Below are positions 42,601 to 53,046 of a stretch of 64,000 nucleotides of DNA, piece after piece. Below the pieces are notes generated by a model. The model did not search any database. It saw only the letters and a list, made by a program, of their open reading frames with translations, and was not told the DNA's origin. This DNA is from Porpolomopsis calyptriformis (Eukaryota > Basidiomycota > Agaricomycetes > Agaricales > Hygrophoraceae). Position 1 is the stretch's first letter. The number at the start of each line of letters is the position of its first letter. The stretch spans positions 2,534,501 to 2,598,500 of the forward strand of contig OX621166.1 in the NCBI GenBank assembly GCA_951640195.1, read 5' to 3'. The position numbers were made by a program, and so were the translations under genes.

Positions 42601-43901
42601 TTATGCTTTCTTAACCTCCTCTTCATCCCAGCCAGTCACGAAGAGCTGAGACTCGTACACAGTCGACACAGCCCCTGTGCTGAGACAGAGTGAGGGATGA
42701 TGGATGGAATGTGAAGATTAGTGGAGATAATACCTCTTGCGGAGCAGATCAAGTCCTTCTAGAACATCCATATCAGCGGAATCAACAATGCCGTCCTGGC
42801 GTTTAATCTCGGCTTCCCTGAATGCGTCCAATGCATCTTCGGCAAACCTCAGTGCTTTATCCCATCCATCCAAACTTGGTCTCTTCATGCCCTCCCGCTT
42901 GCCCGCCAATATGGATCGGTCATGATATGCATTCAAGGCGGAGATATAGGCACTCAGCATGGTGTCAAAGATTGTCTCGCAGATGCGGCGAAGTTGGAGG
43001 ATGAAAGGGAGGGGAGTGTCCGCTGACTTAGGGTCAGGTAATATCAAGCCATATCGCAGGGGCCGCGGGTCACCAGGGAAACAACCACGGAGAAGGTATG
43101 ATCCTGATGTGTCTCTTTTGAATTTGAAGAATTCGAAAGTTAATCCGTCAGACAGAATACAGAGAATAGGCAGAGAAAAAGCGCGTTGGGCATTATTGAG
43201 GTCACAACCTCAAGTCGAGGTTAGCAGCGGAAAGTGTCTTCAAGCGCATCAGGCTTACCATCGCATTCCGCTATAACCCGAGCAATCGCCTTCAAACGTT
43301 CCTCCTGGTTTCCTACTCCAAGCTTCATTTCAATGCAAAGAATTGCGATAGCACCGAATGCTTTGAAGATGTATTCAATGCAACCCCTCGTACCAATTTG
43401 ACCAGTGATGATAGTTTCAGGATTGTTCCTCAATATGAATGTGAACTGCTTCACAAGATGGTTGAAAATCTGTGGATTACAGTGAGTTTTCGAGCCATGA
43501 GAGAATCGCAACATCCTCACCGGTGAAAAGAACCTTGATCTAGCCTCTTCCGTCTTGTGATCTTGGGGAGGACCGTATTGTACCATCATGACATCCATGT
43601 CCACTACAATAGACTTGAAAAGCTCCGTTGGGATACGGGAGCGGTGTATCTCAAAGGTCGAAATGTCTTTCAGCGATAAGTCTGGGTCGAGTCCGACGAG
43701 AGGAGCGACTTTTGCATAAGTCACTTTGGAAAAGCTAACTCCTCAGCAAACCGGATTCCAAAGCGAAAACGAGTCGGACGAACCTGAGTCTTCCAATTGT
43801 GTCGGGTCAATATTGAACTGCGCACGGCGGATAAGAGCCTGAGCTGCGTCGTAGGAAGAGTCCGCTTCCGTGATAGTACTTCGTTTTCTCTTGGACGACA
43901 T
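42601..43901 (-). CDS. Uncharacterised protein with PD-(D/E)XK-like core
   Basis: Start at 43901 (MSSKRKRSTITEADSS), stop at 42601, about six exons; the first residues look like a nuclear localisation signal. The middle reads CIEYIFKAFGAIAILCIEMK, LGVGNQEERLKAIARVIAEC, then, after a phase-1 intron, CDLNNAQRAFSLPILCILSDG and FEFFKFKR. A hydrophobic strand ending in I-E-x-K, followed by a helix with Gln/Arg and a further strand, is the usual PD-(D/E)XK layout. The C-terminal half is helical (LRRICETIFDTMLSAYISAL). It looks like a conserved Agaricomycete family without a described function. Transcribed divergently from the ankyrin gene. Nuclease activity is inference. Confidence 0.6.
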
Positions 43902-44043
43902 GGCAGTGAGGTAATTCTGGACCGGAATGGAGGCCGTGAAGGAGAGTCGGAGTTGAGTGAGTGAACAGCCACGGGTGATCTTGACGTGACACTGGTACTG
44001 CTGGTTACTTACAGCGCCAACCCCAAGCTTATATTGGGCCCAA
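43902..44043. promoter_or_regulatory. Short divergent promoter region
   Basis: About 140 bp lie between the start codon of the PD-(D/E)XK-like gene and the first plausible ATG of the ankyrin gene. Both must be driven from here unless the ankyrin start is further downstream. Confidence 0.4.
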
Positions 44044-47000
44044 ATGCCAGCTCCTTCGCGGACCAAGGCTGAAGTCAAGTATAATGTGACAACTGACTGT
44101 AGGTTTCCGTCGATTTCAATCCAGTCCCTGTTTCATGTCCATTTATTGACAATTCACCCCTAGTTCCCCATCTTGGCTTGCACTTTGCCGCAGCGACTGG
44201 GAATGTCGGTCTTGTTAAGTATGCTCTTTCACATGGCCAGCCCGTCAATTCCGTCCTCGATGGTGTCCTTCCTCTTCATGCCGCCTGTTCGGGCGGCAGC
44301 GATCTCGTAGTCAGATTACTCATTGAAAACGGCGCGGATGTCAACGCTCCGAGGTATTCTCCCTTCCCTTTTCTCTTCTCTGATGTTCACACCCTCTCCA
44401 ACAGGCTTCCCCGCCGCTATTTCAATGACAAACACCGTGACGCCTCGGCGCCTATCGTGGGCACCTCGGGTTCAACACCTCTTCACTTTGCGGCCGCAAA
44501 CGGTCACACTGCCGTTGTCTCCACCTTGCTCCTCCACGGAGCTCACGCCCACCTCCCAGACAAACATGGCGTCACACCAGAGATGCTCGCACGTCAAAAC
44601 GGTTGGCTCGAATGCGCTGATTTACTCCGTCATTGGGAGCTCAACAAAGACAAAGACTTGAGAGAACGCGAGGCTGCCCTAGGAGAGCAGCCCCCTCGCG
44701 GCACCCCCAACTCTTACGATCCCGTTGAAAATCTCCCTCGAAAACGGATACACGTCAAACGCTCTATCGACAACGCCCTCTGCCTCTTCAGGTCCGACTC
44801 TCGCCTTAAGCCTCCAGATAGCACATCCCCACCCGCCTCGCTTCGTAGCCCCACTGAGCACCCATCCTACGTATCCAATCCCTTAGGAGAATATACTTTC
44901 TACCCCGTCGACTCAGATTCAACGCCAGCGGTTTCCGAAAAACGGCCCTCTTTGCCTCATATCTACAATGCTCTTCCTAGAGTATCACCAATTTCTCGTT
45001 CCCCACCATCTCCGCGCAGACCGCGATCTGCAGGAACAGATGCAGAACCAGCAGCACCTCCAGCGAGTCCCCCACGCAAGCTGGCGACAAAGTACTCCTT
45101 GCTACATCTTTTTAGGAAAACACAGCCAACTGGCGATGTATCCACAACCACAGACAATTCCAACGTGAGCTCTGAACGACCGGCCGCAACCACCTCACCA
45201 CCAGCCTCCACCTCTTCTGCTTTTCCTGTCTCCCCCCTCGCCTCATCCGCCGAATCCAAAGTATTAAATTTATCACCGAGAGTGGTCCCCATACCATCCC
45301 CGCTCGGTCACAAGGATCTTGACGGAACGGATGGCAGCGAGGTCCCCACCCGCAGAACTGGCTTCGCGATCACCGCTCGGACGACGACAACACGTCAACA
45401 ACACCCACGTGGTCGATCGACTTCGGCGACCAGCACGCCTGCAATGCACGAAGGCGACGTGGGAACCTTAGCGGGAGATGCACGGAACAGCAACCGATCC
45501 CTCCCCCTTCCTCACAACCGTTCGGCATCACATGGTGTCAAATCTGCACTTGGCTTCGACTCGACTTCGTCGATCAGTGGCAATGTTCGGCTACGTCATG
45601 ATTCAAACAGGACGACGAGTCCAGAAGTGCGAGAGCTGAATGGATGCAATAGTGTGACCTCATTGACCCGCAGTGATAGTGGTGGCGGAGTCCATTCTCC
45701 TAGGCGGAAAGTGCTGGACCCCCCTCCTGCTGGCACGTTTGATTTCCAAGATGTGTATTCCGAAGCGGGGGGTGGTGAAGACGATGAAGAAGAGTATGGG
45801 ATTCCGATCGAGAGTTCCCGTTCGCCGTTTGGTCTCCGAGGGCTGGGTTCCCCTCGTCTGATGGAATTGAGGAGTGGGGGACACCGGTCAGCTGCGTCTT
45901 CGACTTCTTCACTTGAACAACAAGGGTCCACACCCGATATTGAGGTCGATACTTTCATCGGATCGACTCGCGCTCCTCCCCAGATTTCAGAGTTCCCATT
46001 CAGCATTAATCATCCACCGCCAGACCCCGATGGGCGCAACCGATCCTTGGCCATCCAACCGGATCGGGTACCTACACCCTCGCTATCACCATCACCTGCG
46101 CCCCTTCCCTTGTCCGTACATGCCAGTGTCCCACCGTCAGACGTTGTTTCAGACAGCAGGATGAGGGGCGACTCAGTCAGTAACACAAGTGCAGATGGGA
46201 GTCAAATGTCTCGGCTGAGCCCAAGTGGGACTACTGCTACTAGTGATAGCAGTGTCACTACGCCAGGGATCGCGCCACTAGGCATGTCACATTTATCGGC
46301 ACCAAATCAAAGCACTGGAAGCGGCGACTTTTTGTCGAAGTCAGTAGGACCACTGGGGGTGATGGAAAACGCGGTCGGTGACATCGCAGAGGAATTTTCT
46401 TTGAATGGTGATGGCACAAGCAGGACCAAGGTATCCAACGACCGCTCCCTCAGCTTTGGCGAACGACGAGCTCACACCCCGCTCGATATCGACATTCGAT
46501 CAATCTCATCACATGCTCAAGCTGAAGCGCTCGTCCAACGCGCGCAGCGATCTATCCTCGAGATGGAGGACTGTGACTTGTCTACTTACTTCCACCACGA
46601 TGACGACGAGCAAAAGACGCTGAGTTCAGGTTTGATTACGGCGGGTTGGACCCCCCTCAGTGCGAAGCTCGCTGCATACGGACAGAGTTTAGCCATCGAA
46701 AGGAAACTAAAGGAGGAGGAAGAGGCCAAGAGGAGTTTGGGGTTTGATGACAGCCGAAATGAAGATGTCGGTGCTGGCGAAGATGCAGGTGATGGTGAAG
46801 AAAGTGCAGAGCATCGTGATTTGCAGCGAGCTGGGAACTCAGAAAATGGTGTAACACAAACGACTAAACCACGAAAGGCAGGCCTTGATCAACAGTTTAG
46901 CCTGGAGCGCAAATCGTCAGGCGGTTCTCATTCTCGATCTCAGACGCCCAAGAGGCCGAGCACTAGCTGTGGAACAAATACGGACTGTGAGCACCCTCTT

Positions 47001-47511
47001 TCTCCCGTCTAAATGCCATTCGACTTATTTACCTGAACAAGCTTCGCCGAATCCGCACACTCCTGAACAACTTCAGTCGCGTTCAGCATCTACGACTGGT
47101 GGCCTGACTACGACTTCGAGGGTCAGTTCGCCACTCAAGTTACCGGTGTCCCTACCACCCACTCAGGACTCGATCTCGGATGACGAGTGCGCACAACATA
47201 TCGTCTATCTCCAAACACCCGATACGCTCCGCGACGCCATAGCCACCGCCGACAGCGACAACAGTCATGATAGCATTCTTCCGAGTCGCGTGTCTACTGT
47301 TCCAAGTGATTCGATCAGTGGGCGTGCTCAAAAAGACCAAGCGAGAGACGTTGCGAGCGCGAACAAGCTTACTAGAATGGGTTTTGCCCCTAGTGGAAAT
47401 GGGCGACATGGGGTCACCGCACATTCACCATCCCCTCGAGCTTTCGAGGGAAGTAAGACTCGGTTCGGGGGGTTCAAAACTCTGATGCAGACGCTAAAAG
47501 GGAAGTCGTGA
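44044..47511 (+). CDS. Ankyrin-repeat protein with long disordered tail
   Basis: The 5' end is uncertain: an ATG at 44044 (MPAPSRTKAE) with one or two small introns leads to an acceptor at about 44162. Then three to four ankyrin repeats are clear: LHFAAATGNVGLVKYALSHG, LPLHAACSGGSDLVVRLLIENGADVNAPR and TPLHFAAANGHTAVVSTLLLHGA. An intron at 44354-44404 (51 bp, divisible by three, no stop) removes a Phe/Ser-rich stretch and restores APR-LPRRYFNDKHRDAS. More than 700 residues of Ser/Pro/Thr-rich, probably disordered sequence follow. Near the end is a helical patch (HAQAEALVQRAQRSILEM). A last intron (46988-47041) replaces the stop at 47012 and extends the protein to 47511 (QTLKGKS). Likely a scaffold; partners are unknown. 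Confidence 0.8.
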
Positions 47512-48294
47512 ATGCTTTGGTTGAATGGCTGGTTTCTTCTGAGTTCTCTCGCATGCATGTTGTATGTACTACCTGTTTCTTGTTTTGTGGCCTCGGACAT
47601 TCCTGCTTTCTTGTGTTGTCTCTCATTGTATGGTCGCAGTATGTATGTACAGTCAACGGCACCTGTTTTCATTGTCATTTTTATGCAGTATTGCTTGATC
47701 GTCTCAAGCGGTTGACTTGATTGACTCCAAGTCCATTTCTCCGATGCACCTTTGTCTTATATGACTGGCAACCACCCGAGTGTCACTTTCCTTCGACTCT
47801 GCTGTCTCATTGAAGGTAAACCTAGTCTGTAATCACAGTAGTGGGGTATTGAAATCATCAATCCAAGAATTGACGCGTCAACTCAACAAGGAAAAATGTC
47901 GGACATTCGGTCTCTGCGTTTGCAACCACTCTCTCACCCTCTCATTATGTCCCTGTGGTTGTTGCGGCTGAGACTGGTAGTTCATTGACCAAAGAGTGAG
48001 TACCCAGTCCATGACTTCCTCCATCTGCAGTTCCTCCCGTACACTGGCAGATTCTTCTCCCTCGAGTCTTGCTGCGTTCAGGTGGAAAAGTCAGCTTTTG
48101 GCATTTATATTGATCTTCTCGATCGCGCCTTTGTTGTTCATGATGCTGGCTTGGACCACGATTGGGAGGGTTAGCGCTGTAATATAGGTCATTTGTCAGT
48201 CGGTGAAGTCGTGCTCTATAATCATCCGAGCTCCGTTTCTTCAAAGCGGTACAAGCATAAAAGAAATCGGTAATAAACGAGGGTGGACAGGTCG
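47512..48294. other. Intergenic, convergent 3' ends
   Basis: Lies between the ankyrin gene and the 3' end of the HNH gene. The - strand holds short frames (ending near 47945 and 48222) without family resemblance. No repeat was seen. Confidence 0.4.
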
Positions 48295-49200
48295 TTAGGT
48301 TGAGTGGTCTGTGTGGTGTGGAGCGACCAATGTAAGGATGGGCTCAGGATCATAGAAGTACTGGAGGGTAAGGCATCCTGAGGGTCCAGGAGGTGCTGAA
48401 GCTGGTCGGGGAACGTCATCTGCTGTTAATGCAAAATTTGGTGTCTGAGGCGCTCGGCCAGAAATCTATTGAATTATAATAGAAAGAATAAGATAAACGA
48501 TAACTCACTTTCAGGAATGCTATGAAACCGGGTCGTGAAGAATTTTGACAAGCATGAGGCCGTTCCTAGGATCATCAATATCCTCTAACTTATCTGCCTC
48601 TGTCTGACATCTGAGGTCAGTGAGACAATGGATGTACTGGATGATTGACTTTGGAAGGGAATGGATGAAAATGGGAAGGGGAAGCCATACACTGTTGTCC
48701 CCTTTGGAATGGGGAATAAGATGCGCTGCATCACTGAGCATCCTTGTTGCACCAGTCAGAATACATGTCCCATCTCTTGCGACAATACTAGCTGCGAAGT
48801 TTGCTTGGGATACGTGAGTGTGGGCGTATGCATCTGTCTTCCGGTCATTGATTCCTTGAACAACGATGAGTCGAGGTGGGTCTACAGGGAAATAAGCCAG
48901 GTTCAGGTTCCAGGGGAAATCTGTCGTCCTCTCGTGAACTATCTACATTGGCCATATAATCAACCACATTGGGACCACTGGGGCCCAAGAAAAGTACACC
49001 TTCGCGACCGTAGACAGCAAAACCAAGAAAGCGGAGCCATTTGAGAGGTCGCAATGTATAGAGAGGGAAGTCGGTTAAAGGAATTGTCAAGACAGAGACC
49101 CAATCATGGAGCTTGAGCCATAGTCGTACCTCTGCAAACACTTCGTCAAGGTGATTGACCAAAAAGATGCATGTGCACTGTCACATCATCCAGGTTGCAA
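48295..49200 (-). pseudogene. HNH endonuclease-type protein, apparently frame-broken
   Basis: The core is clear: ARDGTCILTGATRMLSDAAH, LIPHSKGD, then KLEDIDDPRNGLMLV, as in fungal HNH nucleases with the C-x-TG, AAHL-P and NG-L motifs. A family N-terminal block (LKWLRFLGFAVYGREG, LFLGPSGP) lies upstream at about 49085-48975, but in a different frame from the core. The expected IAFLK-TPNFALTADDVP block lies downstream, also out of frame with DIDDPRNGL by one base near 48533. Splicing does not repair both breaks. The stop at 48295 follows TLVAPHHTDHST. Either a pseudogene or a locus with sequencing errors. HNH proteins cut DNA; this fungal family has no established role. Confidence 0.6.
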
Positions 49201-49225
49201 ACAGTGATCGTTCAGGACGTGAACA

Positions 49226-50344
49226 ATGTCTGCATTGACCCGAGGTCCTATCATGGACACTGAGGTGTGGCCTTTCCACTCTCCAGGGCATCCAACCCAC
49301 TCCCCGCCTGTAATCGATAACCACTTGTTTCACAATCACCATTCCCCAGCTTCGCGGATCGATACTTCCGTTTCTTGGCCCGCGATGGACAGCCGATGGT
49401 CTGATGAGGATGATGATGGACCGGGCTTGGATACAGACTGGATTCATCCGAGAAGAGAGTCGGGAAAGAGGAGTATAAACGAAGGAGGGAAATTTTCAGT
49501 GGGTCGAGCCCTCAGAGGCTTGAAGAAATTTCGAGTGGGGTTGACACAAGTTCTCAGTCACAAACGACACGGAAACGGTTCTCAAACGAGTGGACTGAAT
49601 GAAGGGGCTACCAACCAAGCCTTTGCATTGGTTTCCACAGGTCCCACTCACCCTTCTGACCAAGACGGGTATCGCAGTATACCTTTTGATCCTGGACATG
49701 ATCATGGTCTGCAAGGCAATATCAGCTATCAAGATGGTCAGACTTTGACAGACATAGACCCCTTACCACTCCCTGGTCATCTTCCCAGCCCTGTCCCAGC
49801 AGAGCTCAGACTTTCTGCCGATTACCTGAAAATGGGCTCCCATGTTCTACCCTTCCAAGAAATCTCACTCACCGCCTATATCTCACGTTTGCGTGAATTT
49901 TTCAAGAACGTGCATAATCTCCCTTGGATCGCATCTCGCCCCACGGTTGATTATTATCCTGGGCAGTCAGGTACACAACCTCCTCCAGAACCACTATCCC
50001 CCCCAAACTGGTACGCCCTCCTTCACCGCAGGCCCATTGATTTGATGTCCAGTGGCTCAAGTTCTCCAATGGGTTCACCTGGCGATGTTGAATACCACCA
50101 ATCTAATCTCCCCAATCCCGAGTACATATTTGAACCTCCCACGAGTGCACATGTTGACCCTGAGCCTCAAACCTATCCCTCCGTTTATCCCCAAGGATAT
50201 TTCGTGCCTCAACCATTGTATGTCCAAACGGGATATCTGCCTTCGAACGTTGTGCAGATATATGGTCCCCCAATGCCAAACCACGTAACAGGTCATCAAT
50301 ATCCCTACCCGATACCTTGGCCTCTTCCTCCCACTTTCTCCTAA
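49226..50344 (+). CDS. Uncharacterised Agaricomycete protein
   Basis: A single open frame of 372 residues. The N-terminus is His/Pro/Asp-rich. A basic helix (RALRGLKKFRVGLTQVLSHK) follows at about residue 92. Later a conserved-looking segment, ISLTAYISRLREFFKNVHNL, continues PWI and VDYYPG, a pattern I associate with lineage-specific Agaricomycete proteins. The C-terminal 100 residues are Pro/Tyr/Gln-rich and probably disordered. No catalytic motif, signal peptide or membrane helix. Its start lies close to the 5' side of the HNH gene, so the two are divergent. Function unknown. Confidence 0.6.
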   Translation: MSALTRGPIMDTEVWPFHSPGHPTHSPPVIDNHLFHNHHSPASRIDTSVSWPAMDSRWSDEDDDGPGLDTDWIHPRRESGKRSINEGGKFSVGRALRGLKKFRVGLTQVLSHKRHGNGSQTSGLNEGATNQAFALVSTGPTHPSDQDGYRSIPFDPGHDHGLQGNISYQDGQTLTDIDPLPLPGHLPSPVPAELRLSADYLKMGSHVLPFQEISLTAYISRLREFFKNVHNLPWIASRPTVDYYPGQSGTQPPPEPLSPPNWYALLHRRPIDLMSSGSSSPMGSPGDVEYHQSNLPNPEYIFEPPTSAHVDPEPQTYPSVYPQGYFVPQPLYVQTGYLPSNVVQIYGPPMPNHVTGHQYPYPIPWPLPPTFS

Positions 50345-51696
50345 TACTATTGAGATAGGTTTGTCCAAGCTTTCATATACTCTGCAATCAGGTCGGATGC
50401 CTTTCTCTGGGCCGCGTTCCTTACTAACCGTGCAGTAGATTTATAGCCAACCGTTGCAATCCAAAGAAGCCCAAGTTTTCTATAAACATTCAACGAAGTA
50501 GGAAATGGATCGTCTCTCGAATATGCTAACAGGAGACAGGGATGGAAACAATAATGCCGCCGGTGAGTACTTTAATGAACCATCGACCTCCCCTCTTGAC
50601 ACCCATCTCTCCGGAAACCAACGAAACAGTAGACGCAAATGCAACACAAGCTTCTTCAACCATAGCAGAAGCTACCGAGAGTGAGTCTCGATCGTTCCTT
50701 TCCTTTCCCAACCCCTAGCGACGACAGGGACCTGAAAAGATCCTGCTTTTAACAGACTATCCTTCCCTTGGCCTGTGTTCCCCAGTTCCGTCAGCAAGGA
50801 CAGGGTCTCTGTTGGCCTTTGGGCCACCACCATCGCACTGTCTCCCAGCACGTCACCCGTCAACGATTGCTCAGTCCGGTCCTCCACCTGGGTTCAACAA
50901 CGCCGTGCCACAGAAATAACGTCAAAAGACCTTCTGGGTTGTGCATCAAGTTCACGATCTGTTCCCTGCATGGCGTTCATCTTGTTTTATCTTCTTACAA
51001 ATGGAACGCGCAAGTTTTATCCTTCTCTTGGCCTGTATTCCGTCAGTGAGGACAGGGTCACAGTTGGCCCTTAGGCCTCCACCTTCGCTCGTCTCCCAAT
51101 CCAAATTCCAACATGTCACTCCTGGCCCCCAGTCAACGATTGCCCACTGCGATCCCCCCTGCTTTCAACAACATCGCGCTACAGAAATAGCGCCGAAAGT
51201 ATATCTGGGCTACGAATTTACTAATATCGAGTTCACATTGTTCCCTGACAGTTGGACAGGAGGGAAATACACTATGCTGAGCGTCATGTTTGTAGGTGAA
51301 ATCGGAATGCCGGATAGCACTTTGAGATGGTTAGGTGAATATATGTTAGACAACGAACATTCCACTTATCTGGACGAAAACCTTGCTTTTTCTTCAACAA
51401 GTCGACAAGCCTAGGGACATGGATCCAGTTCTCATCTTCCGATTCGTACTCCAATGCAAGCATGGAAGATCTGTGACGATTCGGACCAAACCTCCGTCGG
51501 GAACAATTTGGCCTCAGCATGTTGTTTGTGGATCAATCCCTTCTATGATGCATGGATCTCGCAAATCAGTTCTGAGTAAACGGCTGAATGAGTTGAGTGC
51601 GTATTGCAGGCTTCCAACGGTACAGACAACTTTGTATATTGAATCAATATGGTACACGGCATCAGCTAGAATCGCTGTTAGTCCCCACGAACAACT
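50345..51696. other. Region with coding-like fragments and an internal duplication
   Basis: A possible short exon begins at 50506 (MDRLSNMLTGDRDGN) with a GTGAGT donor. Two related Pro/Ser-rich stretches follow (see the repeat entry). Between 51200 and 51660 frames on both strands look weakly coding (for example YEFTNIEFTLFPDSW on +). No gene model or family could be fixed. Confidence 0.3.
50757..51205 (+). repeat. Imperfect direct duplication of about 180 bp
   Basis: A stretch from about 50757 to 50925 and one from about 51013 to 51205 share the same order of features: TATCCTTC..CTTGGCCTGT, CCGTCAG-AGGACAGGGTC, TTGGCC, GGCC-CCACC, GTCTCCCA, CAACGATTGC and CGCC/CGC-ACAGAAATA. They are diverged copies encoding Pro/Ser-rich peptides. 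This suggests an internal tandem duplication in an unrecognised gene. Confidence 0.6.
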
Positions 51697-52417
51697 TTAT
51701 GCACCCTTCCTGAACCCTTCAGTAGTTCCTGCCTCCTTTGCTGTTGCTTCTCTTTTTGTTTCCTGCGTTTTAGTCTTTCTTGCCCCCAACCAGCTATACC
51801 AACCAGGTGTTGCATCATTTGCTCCCTTTGTAGCACGATTTTGAGCTTCAGTCTGCATTTTTTCAATGCCAGTCTTGGCATTGTCATATGCAGACTGAGC
51901 GGTTTGATGAGCTTTAGCCTCGGCAGACTGCGCTAAGCCAAGTTTTTCTTGCCCTGCGGCCTGCAATAACAATAAATAGTTGAAAGGTAAGAAAATGAGC
52001 AACTTACCTTAGCATCAGCGTATTTTTCTCTACCTTGGGATATCATTTCCTGGGCATAGGTCTTACTGGCACCACCAAGATCCTTCGCCTCAACCAGGAC
52101 ATCTGCTTCAGCTTTCTTCACCTCGTCTTTGATGCGTTTAACCTCCTGTGGACGGGAGATGTACCAGTAGATGCCAGCTGCAGCCGCCGTACCGGATGCG
52201 ACGAGGAGTAAAGTGTTGTAGTCAGCTCGCTTTGGCTTTTGAGTGGATTGAGAGGGAGGTGGGGGACCGGATGAGAATTGCCTGATGGTCTTTGATGGTC
52301 ATGTTGTAGGGTGGATTGGAACTGATGATCAGAGCTGCTCACAAGAGAACGAAGTAATGCTTGTCTGGATGCAGTGTGCTTTGCGATGCAGATTGCCTGC
52401 GCGATAGGTACGGTCAT
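51697..52417 (-). CDS. Single-pass membrane protein with helical repeat-rich domain
   Basis: Start at 52417, stop at 51697, with introns at about 52282-52342 and 51962-52007. The protein (about 210 residues) has a short N-terminus, a Pro/Ser segment (FSSGPPPPSQSTQKPKR), one hydrophobic helix (TLLLVASGTAAAAGIYWYI) and then a long Ala/Lys/Glu/Gln-rich helix (KDEVKKAEADVLVEAKDLG, SAEAKAHQTAQSAYDNAKTG). GWYSWLG near the end is a Trp-containing motif. The layout resembles the fungal proteins annotated as calcofluor white hypersensitive protein and LEA-like mitochondrial membrane proteins. Role and compartment are inferred only from layout. Confidence 0.65.
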
Positions 52418-53046
52418 GGTTTCAATTGGGGATCCAAGCAATGACGTCAATACTTTAGTACCGTCAAGTCATTGCGTGACCAGGTGATTCGTTAAGGCTG
52501 ATCGTCCAATCAGATGTGCCTTGGAAATTCTTCTGGTCTTGGAAATTCCCCTCAGTTGCACTTGTCGTCTTGGAAAGCGGCGACTAAAGGAGGTAATGAG
52601 GTATGTTGACAATTGCTGGCTGCCGGTATTGAATGATCTGAAGGTTTGTTGGATGCGTTATTAGGCTCATACGTGCCCGCCTACTCAAAACCAACGTCCA
52701 ATTCTTCACCAATCTGGCAATATACATATTCTATGTTGTTTAACACAGTAATACTCGGGGTCGAGTTGGCGAGCGGTCCTAAACCTTACCAACTTATAAG
52801 ATACAGGCAATAAATAAAAACAATAGTATGGATGTCCAAGTTCTCCAGGCCGACACATCACCACCCCACATACGGACTCTTCTTCGTGTGTTCCTTGATC
52901 ATAATGGGAGGAAGGTCAAACTGAAGAACAAAGGGAGAGAGCCGGTATGGCGAAGTAAGCTCTAGGGAAATGAGTAAGGTAACGCCAGGCTCCGACCTTT
53001 ATGGATTGTCTATAATTAAATGGGCCCTGTTATGAAGCCTCGAATG
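52418..53046. other. Intergenic
   Basis: Promoter side of the membrane protein and 3' side of the DUF6534 gene. AT-rich near 52790-52830. Nothing recognised. Confidence 0.4.
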
